Below are positions 6,216-8,095 of a DNA stretch of 8,095 nucleotides, in pieces. This DNA is from CAYNTG01 sp964400105 (lineage in GTDB: Bacteria > UBP14 > UBA6098): contig CAYNTG010000099.1 in assembly GCA_964400105.1 (NCBI GenBank), forward strand, positions 1-8,095, given 5' to 3'. A program made the position numbers and the translations under genes. Every line of letters starts with the position of its first letter. Position 1 is the first letter of the stretch. The notes beneath the pieces were generated by a model that saw nothing but the letters and a program-made list of their open reading frames with translations, made no database searches and was not told the DNA's origin.

Positions 6216-7586
6216 TTAAACATGTATCGCTTCACCCACGCAGTCCAGAACGGCCTCTTTTAAAATTTCGCCGAATGTTGGGTGCGCGATAATCGATTTT
6301 TTCCAATCGTCGATAGTAAGCTTGTTTGAAACTGCCAAACTTGCGGCGCAGACCATCTCCGAAGCCTGTTTTCCCGCAATATGTATGCCAACGATGCGGC
6401 CATCCGCGTTTGCGACAACTTTCGAAAATCCTTCGGGCGAAGAGGTTGTCTTTGCACGACCGCTGGCTTGATATGGAAAATGTCCTACGAGAATCTTGTC
6501 GTATCTTTCGCGCGCCTCCGGCTCGGTCAAACCTACCGTTCCAACCTCGAGCGCCGTGAAAAAAGCTCCCGGAATCGCATCCCGATCGAGCTTTTTTTCG
6601 GCGCCGAACATATTCTCGACCGCCATCTCGCCCATGGCGCTTGCCCAGTGCGCGAGATATGGTGGTCCACAAACATCACCAGCAGCCCACACATTCTCGC
6701 CGGCACGCATATTCAGATCGACCTTTACCGCCGCCGCACCGTGATCGAGTTCGACTCCGACCTTATCGATGCCATCTGGAGGCGTAGGACGCCTTCCGAC
6801 CGCACCAAGAACCTCCTCGGCCTCGAACCTCTCTTCGCCTGAATATCCGACGACGCCCGACGAGGTGCGCTCTATACGCTCCAAACCCACGCCTGTTCGG
6901 ATCGCGACGCCCTCTTTCGCCAGCGCCTTCGTGACGATCTCCACGATCTCCGGATCGACACCGGGCAGAAGCCGATCCATTATCTCGACGATTGTGACCT
7001 TGCAGCCAAACGTTGAGAAGATATGTGCGAATTCGCATCCTATAACACCGCCGCCCACGATCAAAAGGCTTTTCGGAAGCTTCTCGGCGGCGAGGGCCTC
7101 CGTATTCGACCACACGCCGGCACCATCCCAACCGTCGATGGGAATCGAGCTTGGCTCGGACCCTGTAGCTATGAGTATTTCATCGCACTCGATAGTCCGC
7201 ATTTTACCGGATTTGTCGAAAACATCGACGAATCCCTTTTTGCGGATTTTCCCGGTCCCCTCAAAAAGCTCGATCTTATTCTTTTTTATGAGATATCCGA
7301 CCCCGACGACGAGGCGGCGAACAACGCTGTCCTTTTGACGAAGCATTCGCAACCAGTCGAACGAGAAATCGCCGAAGATAACGCGTTCCTTGCTCGCGCT
7401 CTTGATTTCTCTTGCGAGTTCCGAAAAATGATAATATGTTTTCGTGGGAATGCAACCAACATTCATGCATACGCCGCCGAGTTTTTTCGATTCGACGAGC
7501 GCGACCTCCGCGCCGAGCTGCGCGGCACGTATCGCCGCAACATAACCGGCCGGGCCGCCACCGATAATAGCGATTTTCTTTCCCAT
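6216..7586 (-). CDS. lpdA: dihydrolipoyl dehydrogenase (E3)
   Basis: A cytoplasmic FAD enzyme that reoxidises dihydrolipoamide with NAD+ for 2-oxo acid dehydrogenase or glycine cleavage complexes. The 456-residue product has the full family layout: FAD-binding GGGPAGYVAA (9-18), redox disulfide in GGVCMNVGCIPTK (Cys40, Cys45), central ATGSEP, NAD-binding GGGVIGCEFA, second FAD motif WAAGDVCGPPYLAHWASAMG, and C-terminal dimer domain with HPTFGE (His435 and Glu440, the expected catalytic dyad). The first His of the common HAHPT motif is Ile here, a mild deviation away from the dyad. I prefer ATG 7586 because AGAGGG then lies about 7 nt upstream. ATG 7592 would add two residues but sits almost on top of that site. 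It is first in an apparent operon with the DUF1573 and thioredoxin-CcdA genes. No E1 or E2 genes are in the window, so its complex is unknown, and use as a reductase for another system is possible. Confidence 0.95.
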   Translation of the reverse strand: MGKKIAIIGGGPAGYVAAIRAAQLGAEVALVESKKLGGVCMNVGCIPTKTYYHFSELAREIKSASKERVIFGDFSFDWLRMLRQKDSVVRRLVVGVGYLIKKNKIELFEGTGKIRKKGFVDVFDKSGKMRTIECDEILIATGSEPSSIPIDGWDGAGVWSNTEALAAEKLPKSLLIVGGGVIGCEFAHIFSTFGCKVTIVEIMDRLLPGVDPEIVEIVTKALAKEGVAIRTGVGLERIERTSSGVVGYSGEERFEAEEVLGAVGRRPTPPDGIDKVGVELDHGAAAVKVDLNMRAGENVWAAGDVCGPPYLAHWASAMGEMAVENMFGAEKKLDRDAIPGAFFTALEVGTVGLTEPEARERYDKILVGHFPYQASGRAKTTSSPEGFSKVVANADGRIVGIHIAGKQASEMVCAASLAVSNKLTIDDWKKSIIAHPTFGEILKEAVLDCVGEAIHV

Positions 7587-7624
7587 GGTCATTCCCTCTG
7601 GGTTTTGAAAAAGTTAGTCTTGAA

Positions 7625-7653
7625 ATTTTAAGGATATGTGTCGATAATGTCAA
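7625..7653 (-). promoter_or_regulatory. strong sigma-70-type promoter for the lpd operon
   Basis: On the minus strand TTGACA (7648-7653), a perfect -35 box, is followed after 17 nt by TAAAAT (7625-7630), five of six for the -10 box. The expected start lies near 7618, giving a leader of about 30 nt to ATG 7586. The spacing and position are what a housekeeping promoter should have. It probably serves all three genes down to 3770, since no other clear promoter is seen in the short gaps between them. Confidence 0.7.
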
Positions 7654-7910
7654 CCATAATCGGGGCGAGTCCGTTCGGTAAAGGGTAGTCGGTTTCCACG
7701 ATTCTGCAATCACCATTCACCCGACAAACTGTCCAAATTTTCACCTTGCAATCGATATCTAAAGGGCATATATTGACGCTCGAAAATCGGAGTTCTTCGA
7801 TGTTCTTTAGATATAATGCACGGCATAGCGTTTGCCCATAGTCTTTTATGTGCAACGTCTTATTGTAGGCAATATTGCTTTGCGAATTCGTTTCGCACTG
7901 ATTCACATGA
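7654..7910. other. intergenic region between divergent lpd operon and tRNA-Ser
   Basis: No gene is supported here. A minus-strand reading frame of 92 codons (7628-7906) runs through most of it, but it would start with GTG at the edge of the tRNA without a ribosome site and end inside the -10 box of the lpd promoter. A small hairpin at 7881-7897 is the only other structure I see. No clear plus-strand promoter for the tRNA is evident. Confidence 0.5.
7881..7897 (+). repeat. small hairpin before the tRNA gene
   Basis: TGCGAA (7881-7886) pairs perfectly with TTCGCA (7892-7897) around TTCGT, ending 13 nt before the first base of tRNA-Ser. It could affect the 5' leader of the tRNA precursor or be chance. 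Confidence 0.4.
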
Positions 7911-7996
7911 GGAGAGGTGTCCGAGTTGGCCGAAGGAGCACGACTGGAAATCGTGTATACCGCAAGGTATCCCGGGTTCGAATCCCGGCCTCTCCG
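7911..7996 (+). tRNA. tRNA-Ser (anticodon GGA)
   Basis: Reads UCC and UCU codons. The acceptor stem GGAGAGG (7911-7917) pairs with CCTCTCC (7989-7995), followed by discriminator G (7996) as expected for serine. The anticodon stem CACGA/TCGTG encloses the 7-nt loop CTGGAAA, so the anticodon is GGA. A long variable arm, TATACC-GCAA-GGTAT, marks a class II tRNA and with the anticodon fixes serine. The T arm is CCGGG, TTCGAAT, CCCGG. The 3' CCA is not encoded (the next bases are AAAA), so it must be added after transcription. All stems look intact. It diverges from the lpd operon and no T-run terminator follows within the window. Confidence 0.96.
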
Positions 7997-8076
7997 AAAA
8001 TATCGATGAGTGAATCATAAATGCTAATCCACTAATATTCTATTATCCTTAAAGTTCAGGGATTCGAGCCTGTTTG

Positions 8077-8094
8077 CTGCGCCGCGTGGCGCAG
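8077..8094. repeat. GC-rich inverted repeat at the window edge
   Basis: CTGCGCC (8077-8083) pairs perfectly with GGCGCAG (8088-8094) around GCGT. The sequence ends one base later, so a following T run, which would make it a terminator for the tRNA transcript about 80 nt upstream, cannot be seen. The stretch 7997-8076 is AT-rich with nothing recognisable. Confidence 0.5.
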
Positions 8095-8095
8095 A

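Noticed and set aside
7628..7906. Minus-strand 92-codon reading frame with six Cys
   Set aside because: It starts with GTG without a ribosome site at the edge of the tRNA gene, ends within the -10 box of the lpd promoter, and shows no recognisable domain.
8055..8072. TTCAGGGATTCGAGCCTG as the T arm of another tRNA
   Set aside because: The loop resembles TTCGA, but the stems do not pair in the right register and no acceptor or anticodon arm is visible upstream.

Overview
The window looks like a piece of a draft or metagenome-assembled genome of a Gram-negative bacterium from the Fibrobacterota-Chlorobiota-Bacteroidota (FCB) superphylum or a neighbouring uncultured phylum. This rests on a TonB-dependent receptor with an N-terminal CarboxypepD_reg-like domain, outer-membrane proteins ending in Phe, a DUF1573 lipoprotein-like or periplasmic protein, a CcdA-type redox membrane protein, and intergenic DNA full of short dispersed hairpins. 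The phylum cannot be fixed from this window. A run of 100 N (5975-6074) marks a scaffolding gap.

Positions 1-242 carry no gene but hold a cluster of hairpins: a GC-rich hairpin (6-26), a copy of a second repeat (38-67), a perfect 30-bp palindrome (113-142) and a terminator-like stem with a T run (146-171). Positions 243-2124 (+) are a decayed TonB-dependent receptor with two in-frame stops, at least one internal deletion, a locally shifted segment and a +1 frameshift in an A8 run. Related GC-rich hairpins lie on both sides of it (1-28 and 2157-2228).

Everything from 2266 to 7586 is on the minus strand. An apparent operon is read leftwards from a near-consensus sigma-70-type promoter (7625-7653): dihydrolipoyl dehydrogenase (6216-7586), a DUF1573 periplasmic protein interrupted by the N gap (5367-6193), and a protein with two tandem thioredoxin-like domains fused to a CcdA-type membrane domain (3770-5323). 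Spacings are 22 and 43 nt. The last two suggest thiol-disulfide traffic in the periplasm. A link to the cytoplasmic flavoprotein disulfide reductase encoded first is attractive but only inferred. Beyond a 244-nt gap with its own candidate promoter and a palindrome lies a predicted outer-membrane barrel protein of a conserved but unnamed family (2266-3525).

At the right end a tRNA-Ser(GGA) gene without an encoded CCA end is read on the plus strand (7911-7996), diverging from the lpd operon. The window closes with a GC-rich inverted repeat (8077-8094). The strongest leads are the hairpin family with compensatory base changes, the redox operon, and the conserved unnamed outer-membrane protein. 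I do not see a clear defence, mobile or CRISPR system here.
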